DNA of 64,000 nucleotides, taken from assembly GCA_017305195.1 (NCBI GenBank), contig JAFKMU010000038.1, forward strand, positions 62,001 through 126,000. The letters run 5' to 3'. The notes beneath the pieces are model-generated. The model searched no databases. It saw nothing but the letters and a program-made list of their open reading frames with translations, and was not told the origin of the DNA. Of the stretch, positions 1 through 7,941 are shown piece by piece (within the stretch, counting starts at the first letter, position 1; every line of letters begins with the position of its first letter). A program made the position numbers and the translations under genes. Origin of the DNA: Verrucomicrobiota bacterium. Its GTDB lineage: Bacteria; Verrucomicrobiota; Verrucomicrobiia; Chthoniobacterales; Terrimicrobiaceae.

Positions 1-2
1 CG

Positions 3-170
3 GGCAAGGAGCCGATCTTCGCCTCTGGACCGCTCAACACCCGCGCGCCGCACATCACGCCCGGCATCTTCGCCCTCGGCTGCGGCGTGGGCGGCGGGGC
101 CAGCTCAGATCCCTTTGTCAGGATTCATCGCGTGAGCCTCACCCAGGCTGCCGCCAGCACTCCCCGGTGA
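3..170 (+). CDS. C-terminal end of an unidentified protein (cut by left edge)
   Basis: The third reading frame is open from the left edge and stops at a TGA (168-170) that overlaps the ATG of the following prepilin gene by one base. About 55 residues are visible. The tail alternates hydrophobic and polar residues and ends in VRIHRVSLTQ, which resembles the last strand of a LamG/concanavalin-type jelly-roll, but this is only an impression. The tight stop/start overlap argues for an operon with the prepilin downstream. Family not recognised. Confidence 0.5.
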   Translation, partial: GKEPIFASGPLNTRAPHITPGIFALGCGVGGGASSDPFVRIHRVSLTQAAASTPR

Positions 171-880
171 TGAAAATCGTCTTCCGCCATCGTACCGCAC
201 GCCGCAGGCGCGCCGCCTTCACCCTGATCGAGCTGCTCAGCGTGATCGCCGTCACCGCGATCCTGCTTGTGCTCCTTTTTCCTGTGGCCGGAAAGGTGAA
301 GGACAATGCCAACGCCTCGCGCTGCGCGGCCAACCTGCGCCAGCTCGGCATCGCCGCCATGACCTGGTCGGCGGAGAATGACAACTACATCGTCCCCTGC
401 GACCAGGGCGGCGATGGCACGGCCCTCTGGCCCTCGCTCCTCGCCCCGTATGTCGGGATGGAGTACGAACTCAACAACCCCGCGCGGCAGCCCTCTCTTT
501 ATCATTGCCCGGTCTCGGTGAGCGACTTCACGCCGACCGAACGCAACGCGTATTTCGTCAGCTACCGCGCCGCCATCACCGGCCCCTCCAAGAGCGCAAA
601 CTCCTACCACCCGAAATACACCATGCTCAAGGCCTCCGCCGTGAACCCCTCGGGCTTCGTCCTGCTGGCCGACGGCAAACCCCGCAAGCCCACGAACTGG
701 CGCGGGTGGTTCGGCACCAGCACGGGGGACAAGGACCTGCTCGGCTTTTACCACGGCGACCGGGCCAACCGCCTCTACCTCGACGGCCACGTGGACTCGC
801 AGGAGCTTACCGGCTGGACCCCGATGACGCAGGAAAACTGGACCCAGCTCGGGTACTCGGGCAACGTGCGCACGTATTGA
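170..880 (+). CDS. Prepilin-type N-terminal cleavage/methylation protein with H-X9-DG motif
   Basis: A short basic leader is followed by FTLIELL (mature Phe at residue 17, Glu at mature position 5) and a hydrophobic helix of about 20 residues, the class III signal recognised by prepilin peptidase in type II secretion/type IV pilus systems. The next segment, CAANLRQLG, is typical of the large PVC-group pseudopilin family. The C-terminus carries the H-X9-DG signature (HGDRANRLYLDG). The length of 236 aa is normal. ATG at 170 is preferred over the in-frame GTG at 167 because it overlaps the upstream TGA. The PL22-like gene follows after 16 bp. The exact role of this family in the PVC group is unproven; a part in surface assembly or secretion is inferred. 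Confidence 0.9.
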   Translation: MKIVFRHRTARRRRAAFTLIELLSVIAVTAILLVLLFPVAGKVKDNANASRCAANLRQLGIAAMTWSAENDNYIVPCDQGGDGTALWPSLLAPYVGMEYELNNPARQPSLYHCPVSVSDFTPTERNAYFVSYRAAITGPSKSANSYHPKYTMLKASAVNPSGFVLLADGKPRKPTNWRGWFGTSTGDKDLLGFYHGDRANRLYLDGHVDSQELTGWTPMTQENWTQLGYSGNVRTY

Positions 881-896
881 CCTTTCCTCCATCAGT

Positions 897-2006
897 ATGA
901 CCCCGGTCGAGAATTCCCCGCTCTTCACCCCGTGGCAGGACCCCGTCTCCGGCGTAACCAGCCACCTGCTGCGGGAGCGCGTCGCTCCGATCCAGCAATC
1001 CTTTTACTTCACCAACCGGAGCTTCTCGCGCGACGGGCGGTACCATTGGTTTTACTGCGCCTTTCCGCCCGGGGGCGATGCCTACCAGGGGCGTTCTCTC
1101 GGCGTGGCCGACTTCGCGGAGCAAGAGGTGCGCTGGTTTCCCGAGACGCAATTTGCAGATGCGTCGCCCTGCGTGGATGAGAATACGGGGGAGGCCTTCT
1201 GGACCACAGGGCTGGAGGTGTGGAGCCGCGGGCCGGGGGCGAAGGACACCGCCCGGCGCGTGGGGGAGTTTCCCGCCGAGCTGGCCCGGGGGCGGCGGCC
1301 GCTCCGGCTGGCAACCCACCTGGGATTCTCCGCCGACCGCGCCTCGCTCATCATCGACGCGCAGATCGGCAACGAATGGTTCGCGGGCGACCTGCCGCTC
1401 GACGGGGCCGGCTTCCGGCTGTGGCAGAGATTTGACCGCTGCTACAATCACGCGCAATTCAGCCCGGTCGATCCCGGCCTGATGCTCATCGCCCAGGATA
1501 CGTGGACCGACGCCTCCACCGGTGCGCCGGGCGGTATCGACGACCGGCTCTGGCTCCTGCGGCGCGGCGAGACTGCGCGGCCCGTGCATCCCGATGATCC
1601 CTCGCCGCTCCGGGGCCACGAATGGTGGGACCCCGACGGCGAACACATCTGGTACGTGCGCTACCACCAGGGCACGGAGCGCGTGAACATCCGCACCGGC
1701 CAGCGCACGCTCTTCCCCGGCGACTGCATCCACTCGCATGCCGACGGGACAGGCCAATACATCGTGAGCGACACGGCGCTGTCGCCCGAGGAGTGGGCCG
1801 TGACCTTTACGAACGCGGCGACGCGCCGCACCGTCGCCATCGCCTCGCACCTCCCGGCTCCGGGCCTGCCCCGCCGCCGGTACCATGTGCACCCGCATCC
1901 GCAGTTCTGCCTCGAGGATCGCTACATCTGCTACACGACCAATGTCCTCGGCGCGGTGGATGTGGCCTTTGCCTCTGTGGCGGAGCTGATCGAGCGAACC
2001 TCGTAA
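897..2006 (+). CDS. Oligogalacturonate lyase-like (PL22) seven-bladed beta-propeller protein
   Basis: A protein of 369 aa built from repeated propeller blades, with SFSRDGRYHWFY near residue 42, GHEWWDPDGEHIWYVRY around residue 240 and a late HVHPHPQF motif. This pattern of a His-rich WD-like blade plus a C-terminal HPHP resembles oligogalacturonate lyases, which cleave short unsaturated pectin oligosaccharides using a metal bound by histidines. There is no signal peptide, so it should act in the cytoplasm on imported oligosaccharides. It lies 16 bp after the prepilin gene. A distant relative at 59540-60727 keeps the same fold but is exported. The substrate is not certain; it could be a non-catalytic propeller. 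Confidence 0.55.
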   Translation: MTPVENSPLFTPWQDPVSGVTSHLLRERVAPIQQSFYFTNRSFSRDGRYHWFYCAFPPGGDAYQGRSLGVADFAEQEVRWFPETQFADASPCVDENTGEAFWTTGLEVWSRGPGAKDTARRVGEFPAELARGRRPLRLATHLGFSADRASLIIDAQIGNEWFAGDLPLDGAGFRLWQRFDRCYNHAQFSPVDPGLMLIAQDTWTDASTGAPGGIDDRLWLLRRGETARPVHPDDPSPLRGHEWWDPDGEHIWYVRYHQGTERVNIRTGQRTLFPGDCIHSHADGTGQYIVSDTALSPEEWAVTFTNAATRRTVAIASHLPAPGLPRRRYHVHPHPQFCLEDRYICYTTNVLGAVDVAFASVAELIERTS

Positions 2007-2110
2007 CGGACTCCCGGAGGGCGAATGGGCGCAAGGGGTGGAGAAATATTAAAAAAATCTGTAGCCGATGCTCAGCGGCGGCGAGGGCCGAGGATGCCGA
2101 GGGCGGGAAG

Positions 2111-2374
2111 GTGATCACCGCCACGGTCGCGACCGATCATTCCGGATTGAGCCTCCGCCAGGACGACTCCAGCAGCAGTACGACTCATGCGACGCTGGAC
2201 GCCGACGCCCCAATGTGGGAAACCGTTCGGGAGACCATGCAAAGTTTCCTCAAGCACCTCGATCCGCCCGACGAGGCGGAAGACATTGAAGGCATCTTCG
2301 TGCAGTTCGCCCCCAAGCCAACCCAGCCATTTGAGATCGGGAATGTCACGATCTCGGATGCTCCGGCCCAGTGA
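2111..2374 (+). CDS. Small hypothetical protein translationally coupled to nucleoside hydrolase
   Basis: GTG at 2111, just behind a GGGAAG stretch, opens an 87-residue frame whose stop overlaps the GTG start of the nucleoside hydrolase (GTGA at 2371-2374). The protein is acidic, with a Ser/Thr-rich middle and a segment WETVRETMQSFLKHLDPPDE predicted to be helical. No family is recognised. The same frame stays open further upstream (from 1622) but runs antiparallel to the logic of the PL22-like gene there, so the upstream part is a shadow. A frame-shifted or non-ATG longer start cannot be excluded. Confidence 0.5.
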   Translation: MITATVATDHSGLSLRQDDSSSSTTHATLDADAPMWETVRETMQSFLKHLDPPDEAEDIEGIFVQFAPKPTQPFEIGNVTISDAPAQ

Positions 2375-3288
2375 GCGCTCAAAGTCTCCTCATCGACACC
2401 GACCCAGGCCAGGATATCGACGATCTCCTGGCTGTGCTCTTCGCCCTGCAGCGCGAAGAGATCGCGGTCCGCGCCATCACCACGGTCACGTATCCCTCGG
2501 CGAGGCGGGCCCGCCTGATCAAGCGGCTGCTCCGCTGGCTGGACCTCGGGCACATCCCGGTGGCAGCCGGCCTGGATCACCCGGCCCGGGCGATGACCCC
2601 ATCGGAAACCGCCCGCCTGGAGGATCTCGGCGTGTCGATGAATCACGCGTGCTTCGCGGAACCCGAGGACCCGCGCGACGAGGTCGAGGATCACGATGCC
2701 GCTGGGCTGATCATCCGGATGGCCGAGGCTCACCCGGGCGAGCTGGCGATCGCCAGCATCGCTCCCCTGACCAATATCGCCAGCGCCCTGCAGCGCCGCC
2801 CCGGGATCGCGAAGAAAATCCGCTTCCTCGCGCTGATGGGCGGGGAAACCGCTCTCAACCGCCGCGAACACAACATCGCGTTTGACCCGGTGGCGGCCGA
2901 CATCGTGCTGTCCTCGGGCATCCCGATCGCCATGGGGACATGGGACGTTACAAGGCGCTTCGTGCTCACGGCGGAGGATTGCGACCGGTTCCGCCAGTCC
3001 GCGTCTCCCCTGCATCAGGCACTCGGCCGCGCCATCGACGCGTGGCACCCGGTGCAAAACTGGAAGCCCGGCCCCGTGATGTATGACCTCTTCCCGATCC
3101 TGTGGGCCTTCCGCCGCGACCTCTACCAGACGGAGACGCTGCCGGTACGAATCGAAACGCGCGGCGAGTTCACCGCCGGGATGACCGTCGTGCAGCCCTC
3201 CGGGCCAAAGATCGAAGTGACCACCGGCATCCGGCAGGACGAGGTGCGCCAGCTCTACCTGGAGACTGTCTTCGGGGCCGCCGCCTGA
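2371..3288 (+). CDS. Nucleoside hydrolase (IunH-like) with altered active-site residues
   Basis: A 305-aa protein of the inosine-uridine nucleoside N-ribohydrolase family, which splits N-glycosidic bonds of ribonucleosides using a bound calcium ion. The calcium-binding Asp cluster is visible at the N-terminus as DTDPGQDIDD (residues 9-18), with two extra residues compared with the canonical DxDPGxDD. ALMGG in mid-protein matches the conserved core. Near the C-terminus the block that normally reads MHDPL is MYDLF, so the usual catalytic His appears to be Tyr. GTG start overlaps the preceding stop by four bases. It may act on another N-ribosyl compound, or be weakly active. Confidence 0.85.
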   Translation: MSAQSLLIDTDPGQDIDDLLAVLFALQREEIAVRAITTVTYPSARRARLIKRLLRWLDLGHIPVAAGLDHPARAMTPSETARLEDLGVSMNHACFAEPEDPRDEVEDHDAAGLIIRMAEAHPGELAIASIAPLTNIASALQRRPGIAKKIRFLALMGGETALNRREHNIAFDPVAADIVLSSGIPIAMGTWDVTRRFVLTAEDCDRFRQSASPLHQALGRAIDAWHPVQNWKPGPVMYDLFPILWAFRRDLYQTETLPVRIETRGEFTAGMTVVQPSGPKIEVTTGIRQDEVRQLYLETVFGAAA

Positions 3289-3356
3289 GGCGCGCACCGG
3301 CCTTCGTCGCGTATTGCCCACTCCGCCGCAAGACCGCCTCGCGGGCAGGGAAACCG

Positions 3357-4226
3357 TCAGGGCGTTTTTTCCAGGATCAGCAGGATGTTGGAAATCACAT
3401 TGTCCTTCATCTCGGGCAGAGGCCGATCCGGAGCGTGAACCCTATCTCCGGCGGGAGACCGGCGATCCACGAAGGCATTGATTTTTCGTGCAACGCCCAG
3501 TACCTCCTCCGATACGGGCGGAAGAACGACAGATCCTTTCCCCGTGCCGGAATATCCCTGCGCCTTGGCCTCCAGTTTGATAAAGAAGGAATGTTGACCA
3601 AACTCGGTGGGGTCCCCTCCCCGGAGGTATCCGGCGAGGAACCAGACATTCGCGGGAGGGATGTCGCTAATCTCGAAAGTGCCATTCGTTGCGGAGCGAG
3701 TCGATCTGGTGAGACTCTCAACATCGCCGGCTTCCGGAAGCGGCTCAGGGGTAGCGGTCACCTCCGCACCGGCGAGGGGATTGCCTGCGGTATCCACCAC
3801 CCGGCCGCGGATGCTCAGAAGGTCAGACCTCAACAGCAGGCGGACATTCTGTTCCTTTACCGGGGCCAGCGAAAGCAGGGCTGCTTTCCGGCCTGGAGCA
3901 TACAGGGAGTAAACCTGTTCACCGAGATTCTCCCGGGTGAACATCCCGTCGGAGTCCGTTCTGACGCTGAAAGATTCCTTCCCTCCCACAAGCCTTATCT
4001 CGGTATTCGCCAAGGGCCTCGGGGCATATGCCCATTGTAAAGCCTCACTAAATTCAGGCTCGGTCGCATGGTTATTTTCCAAAACCACCTGCAACCTCGA
4101 AAAGGCCGGTGTCGCATCGAGAACCAGACAGGTCAGCCGACTGGGACCGTCGGCGAATGTGCACGCAAAGCCCCAAAAACCAAGAGCGAGAAATAGCAGA
4201 ACCGTCTTTCGAGAGAGGGGCAACAT
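3357..4226 (-). CDS. Secreted protein with carboxypeptidase regulatory-like domain
   Basis: A 289-aa protein with a clear signal peptide (hydrophobic core LLFLALGFWGFACTFA). Two beta-sandwich segments resemble the carboxypeptidase D regulatory-like/Cna-B-type fold: one around residues 65-110 with TDSDGMFT, and a better match from LSIRGRVVDTAGNPLAGAEV with a later FEISDIP. Such domains are structural modules in exported proteins, not enzymes by themselves. ATG at 4226 is preferred to the adjacent GTG at 4229. It is transcribed leftward, converging on the nucleoside hydrolase. Base composition is a little lower in GC than its neighbours. No enzymatic motif is seen. Confidence 0.75.
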   Translation of the reverse strand: MLPLSRKTVLLFLALGFWGFACTFADGPSRLTCLVLDATPAFSRLQVVLENNHATEPEFSEALQWAYAPRPLANTEIRLVGGKESFSVRTDSDGMFTRENLGEQVYSLYAPGRKAALLSLAPVKEQNVRLLLRSDLLSIRGRVVDTAGNPLAGAEVTATPEPLPEAGDVESLTRSTRSATNGTFEISDIPPANVWFLAGYLRGGDPTEFGQHSFFIKLEAKAQGYSGTGKGSVVLPPVSEEVLGVARKINAFVDRRSPAGDRVHAPDRPLPEMKDNVISNILLILEKTP

Positions 4227-4282
4227 CACCGAGAAAAACTAAGATATATCGAGAATCTTAGCCATCCCCAAACAAGCAAACA

Positions 4283-5572
4283 TCACCCCACCCGACTGAA
4301 CCGCTCGGAGATGGTCTCGGGCGGGTCGGGGAAGAAGTCGTCGTAGGTCTGGAGGAGGCCCTGCTGGCGGGCGGCGGTGCGGTAGGGTTTCAGGCTGCCG
4401 CCGCTGAGCCATTCAGCGGCCTGGCGGAGTTTGCCGCTGGGGGCGGGGCCGGGAAGGGCGGCGAGTTTTTGCCAGGCGGTTTCCTCGTCGGGGATGGCGG
4501 GGATGAAGGCATTGATCGCGAGGTCGGTGGCGCGGTCCTCGCCGATGAGGGCGATCTCTCCGGCGAGGCGGGAGGTGGCGAGATTCCAGTGCGCCGTCCA
4601 GTAGCGGTGGCGGAGGGTTTGGAGGATGGCGGTGAAGGCTCCGCAATCCCCTGAGTCGAGCGCGCTGGTGATCTCGCGGAAGCGCGCGACGAGGGCGGCG
4701 AGTGCGCCGAGGCGGCGGTGGGGGTGATTGGCCGGGCGGATGCCGGCGAGCCGCCACGCGGCGGCGGGAAGGATGAGGCGTTCCTCACGGGCGCGGATGC
4801 GCCACCACTCCTCCCAGAGCGGGGCGAGGTAGGCGCGGACGTCGTCGGTGCCTTCGTCAAAGGTCTCGGCATCGAGGAAGCCCGCGAGGCCAAAGAGTAG
4901 CGCCTCGCCTCCCTCGGCGCGGCAACGGGCGAGCGTGGAGCGCTGGGCGATGAGGAGGAAGGGGATCTTGTTATTCCGATACCCGAGGCCGGTGGCGAGG
5001 GCCTGAAAGAGCGCGTCGTCGCGGTCGGTGAGACGCGCGGCGGTGCGAAAGGCGGCGGCCTTGCGGTGCAGGCGGTGGCGGGCGGCGGCCTCGACAAGCT
5101 CAATGGCGCGGGATTCGTCGAGCGGCGGGGCCGGGGTGAGCGGACGGGAATCGGGCGCGACAGGATCGGCGGAAAGGCGGACCTGCGGGACCTCGCGATG
5201 GTCGCAGTCGCGGGTGAAGACGCGGCGCGCGCTCTCCTGGAAATAGCCGTGCAGAACGACGGAGCGGAAGGCGGGATTTGCGCCGTGGCCGTGGGCTTCC
5301 CAATCGCGGTCGGCGAGGTCGATCTCGATGTCGCCGCGCACCTCGGCTCCGTCAATGAGGAGGCGGGCGTCGCGGAAATCCGGGCCGGGTTCGCGGTTCC
5401 AATGGCCGGAGTGCAGCAGCTCGATGCGTCGACCGTCGCGGGAGGTCCAGGCCGTGCCGAGGTCGCCGCGATGAAAGCGGGCCTGGAGCTCCAGCTCCGT
5501 CGCGGTGGGCGGGAGATCAGGCGTCTCGCGGCAGCGGGCGGCGGCGCGCAGCTGGCCGTAGCGGTCGGTCAT
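4283..5572 (-). CDS. DUF2851 family protein
   Basis: A 429-aa protein matching DUF2851. The N-terminal part has the characteristic order: DGRRIELLHSGHWNREPGPD, then GDIEIDLADRDWEAHGHG, then the strand SVVLHGYF. The rest is helical. The biochemical function of DUF2851 is unknown; the conserved His/Asp/Glu block suggests a nuclease-like or metal-binding core, which is inference. Its ATG overlaps the stop of the TIGR03790 gene by four bases (5569-5572), so it is the last gene of a three-gene leftward operon. Codon use is like its neighbours. Confidence 0.85.
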   Translation of the reverse strand: MTDRYGQLRAAARCRETPDLPPTATELELQARFHRGDLGTAWTSRDGRRIELLHSGHWNREPGPDFRDARLLIDGAEVRGDIEIDLADRDWEAHGHGANPAFRSVVLHGYFQESARRVFTRDCDHREVPQVRLSADPVAPDSRPLTPAPPLDESRAIELVEAAARHRLHRKAAAFRTAARLTDRDDALFQALATGLGYRNNKIPFLLIAQRSTLARCRAEGGEALLFGLAGFLDAETFDEGTDDVRAYLAPLWEEWWRIRAREERLILPAAAWRLAGIRPANHPHRRLGALAALVARFREITSALDSGDCGAFTAILQTLRHRYWTAHWNLATSRLAGEIALIGEDRATDLAINAFIPAIPDEETAWQKLAALPGPAPSGKLRQAAEWLSGGSLKPYRTAARQQGLLQTYDDFFPDPPETISERFSRVG

Positions 5573-7134
5573 CGCGCGGGAGCAGGCGTGGCCACGGGGA
5601 AGAAGCGGTTTTGCAGCTGCAGGAGGAGGAGCTTCTGCGATGGGGGCTGGTTGGCGGCGAGCATGCTTTCCAGGAGGGACTTCGCCTGGTCGCGCTTGCC
5701 GGTCGCGCCGAGGAGGCCGAATTTTTCCAGCTGGAGGCGGTAGGTGATGAGCGGCGGGTTTTTCATGGCGAGCGCGGAGTTCACGCTCTTGAGCGAGCCG
5801 GGAAAATCGCCGCCGTCGGCCTGGGCCGCGCCGAGGGATTCCAGGAACATGCTGCTGCCCGTGGAGGCGGCATCGCTCTGGAGATCGGGGGCGGCGGCGA
5901 TGACGCTACCGCTCGCACCGAGGACGGCCTGGCGGTATTTCTGCCAGATATTGGCTGATCCTCCGATGGCGGGGTCTTTCCATGAGGCGTAGGGGCGGTA
6001 GAGCGGATCGCCGAGGGAGACATTCATCCACGAGAGGGCGACGAGAGAGGAATACGCGGCCTCGGCAAAGGTGTAACCATCGAGGAGGCGGGCGGTGAGG
6101 ACATCGAGGTGCGAGGTGAGCGTGAGGTAGGGCTCGTAAACATTGCCCACCGTGGCCGCCGCGCCGTGCTCGAGGAGCGGACCGCACCAGCCGGCGGAGA
6201 CATTGCGGAGGGTCGACGCGCTGAAGGAGTGCAGGTGCACGGCGACCGCGCCGGGGAGGAAGCGGAAGTCGAGTTCGCGGAAGGGGCCGCTGACATTGCC
6301 ATCGTACCAGCCGAGGTAATAGGCGGCGTCGGTGACGGGATAGCCGGCGGGGAGGGTCTCGGGGGCCTTGTCCCAGAGGACGGGCACGCCGCGACCGCGG
6401 AGGGTATTCGCCGCAGTGGTGAGCCACTGGTCGCCCTCCAGGTACGGGCCGCTGGTGATGCCGCGCGAGTCGAGGTAGGCCCAGCCCCAGAGGCCGGTCT
6501 TTTCCGCCGCGATGGCCCCATCGATCATGGAACGGACGGCACCTTCGGAAGGGGCGTCGAGGCGGCAGACGAGGAGGATACCGGGCTCGATGAAGGCGTC
6601 GAGGATGGGCGTGACCTTGTCGGCGTAGGGGTTCTTGATCGGTCCGGCGGGCGACGGGATGGACAGGCCGAGGCAGGCCAGTTCGCTATCGACCGAAGCC
6701 TCGTCGCGTTCGAGCGGCGGGACAGGCGGGACAGGGGCCGGGGTGGCTCCAGGCGCGGCGGACGGGGCCGGGCGCGGAACGGGGCGGATTTTCAGAGGGA
6801 CGCCGCGAATGATGGCGACGAAGCGCACCTTGGTCGCGGTGACCATGTCGCCATTGACCTGCCAGAAGCCGCCGTCGAGGAGCCGCTGCCGGAGCGGGCC
6901 GGCGATGGTGGAGTTGTATTCGTCTCGGGAAATCTCCTCGGTGAGGCCGCAGGTGAGGCCGATGAGATTGGCCGCCGGGATCTGGCGCTGCTGGGCGTAA
7001 TACTGGGCCAGCGAGGTGGAGGTGGGGTCGGCGGAATTGTACACCACCAGGGTGGCGGCGGTTTCCTCGGGGGTAGCGGCGTGCGCTGTGATGGCGGCGA
7101 CGCAGAGGAGCAAGGAGGCCCAGCGCTTGATCAT
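5569..7134 (-). CDS. TIGR03790 family secreted protein
   Basis: A 521-aa protein with signal peptide (MIKRWASLLLCVAAITAHA). The mature start, ATLVVYNSADPTSTSLAQYY followed by QRQIPAANLIGL and later ITSGPYLEGD, is the hallmark of TIGR03790, an uncharacterised family common in Verrucomicrobia, Planctomycetes and some Proteobacteria. A Pro/Ala-rich insert lies near residues 115-140. The C-terminal 120 residues are helical and TPR-like. The start codon overlaps the stop of the MBL hydrolase gene (ATGA, 7131-7134) and its stop overlaps the DUF2851 start, so the three are translationally coupled. Function is unknown; periplasmic or extracellular location is expected. Confidence 0.88.
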   Translation of the reverse strand: MIKRWASLLLCVAAITAHAATPEETAATLVVYNSADPTSTSLAQYYAQQRQIPAANLIGLTCGLTEEISRDEYNSTIAGPLRQRLLDGGFWQVNGDMVTATKVRFVAIIRGVPLKIRPVPRPAPSAAPGATPAPVPPVPPLERDEASVDSELACLGLSIPSPAGPIKNPYADKVTPILDAFIEPGILLVCRLDAPSEGAVRSMIDGAIAAEKTGLWGWAYLDSRGITSGPYLEGDQWLTTAANTLRGRGVPVLWDKAPETLPAGYPVTDAAYYLGWYDGNVSGPFRELDFRFLPGAVAVHLHSFSASTLRNVSAGWCGPLLEHGAAATVGNVYEPYLTLTSHLDVLTARLLDGYTFAEAAYSSLVALSWMNVSLGDPLYRPYASWKDPAIGGSANIWQKYRQAVLGASGSVIAAAPDLQSDAASTGSSMFLESLGAAQADGGDFPGSLKSVNSALAMKNPPLITYRLQLEKFGLLGATGKRDQAKSLLESMLAANQPPSQKLLLLQLQNRFFPVATPAPAR

Positions 7135-7913
7135 AAAGTAAGTCGGAGTCCGTCGTAGGCGAGGCGGACGCCGCCGGGGAGGTTTTTCTCCGTCTCGGCG
7201 TGGCCCAGTTCGTGGCACATGTGGGTAAAGTACGTACTGCCCGGCTGGACGCGCCCGGCCACGGCGAGCGCCTCGTCGACGGTCATATGGGTCGGGTGGT
7301 CGGCGTAGCGCAGGGCGTCGAGGACGAGGATCTCCGCGCCCCGGGCGGCCTCGATGGCGGCATCCGGCACCTCGGCGCAGTCGGTGAAGTAGGCCAGCTT
7401 GCGCTCCCCTCCCCGGCTGAAAACGAGGCCGGTCGTGGTCATGCGGCCATGCGGCAGGTCGACGGGAACGATCTCGGTCTCGCCGAGGCGGAACGGGCCG
7501 TCGACGATGGTGGGCTCGGGGCGGATGTAGTTGCGGAACCGGTATTCCTCGCTGAAGGCGTAGGCAAAGATGCGGCGCAGGTCGTCGATGGTGCGCTGCG
7601 ACCCGTAGATGGGCATGTTTTTGTCCTCGATCTCGCAGAACCGCCGCAGGTCGTCGAAGCCGAGGACGTGGTCGGTGTGCGAGTGGGTGTAGACGACGGC
7701 ATCGATGTGGCGCAGACCCTCGCGGAGGCACTGGGTGCGGAAATCCGGCGGGGTGTCGACCTGGATGACCATCTCGGGGGTGCGGAGCTGGATGCTGCTG
7801 CGGAGGCGCTGGTCCCGGGGGTCGTCGGAGCGGCAGACGGCGCACTCGCAGCCGATGACCGGCACGCCGTGCGATGTCCCCGTGCCAAGAAATAGAATTT
7901 CCAACTCCCGCAT
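7131..7913 (-). CDS. MBL-fold metallo-hydrolase, PhnP-like
   Basis: A 260-aa metallo-beta-lactamase-fold protein. It begins with a GTGTSHGVPVIGC strand-turn and a CxCxxC cysteine pattern, then the metal motif HSHTDH around residue 80, and later conserved His residues in DLPHGRM and FTHMCHELGH. This matches the PhnP/RNase Z-like branch; PhnP cleaves cyclic phosphodiesters such as phosphoribosyl 1,2-cyclic phosphate. No phosphonate genes are nearby, so the substrate is open. It is the first gene of the MBL-TIGR03790-DUF2851 operon and starts 28 bp from the divergent recN gene, so both promoters must be very compact. Confidence 0.85.
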   Translation of the reverse strand: MRELEILFLGTGTSHGVPVIGCECAVCRSDDPRDQRLRSSIQLRTPEMVIQVDTPPDFRTQCLREGLRHIDAVVYTHSHTDHVLGFDDLRRFCEIEDKNMPIYGSQRTIDDLRRIFAYAFSEEYRFRNYIRPEPTIVDGPFRLGETEIVPVDLPHGRMTTTGLVFSRGGERKLAYFTDCAEVPDAAIEAARGAEILVLDALRYADHPTHMTVDEALAVAGRVQPGSTYFTHMCHELGHAETEKNLPGGVRLAYDGLRLTL

Positions 7914-7941
7914 TCGCCGCCTTTCATGCCATAGTCCGCCC

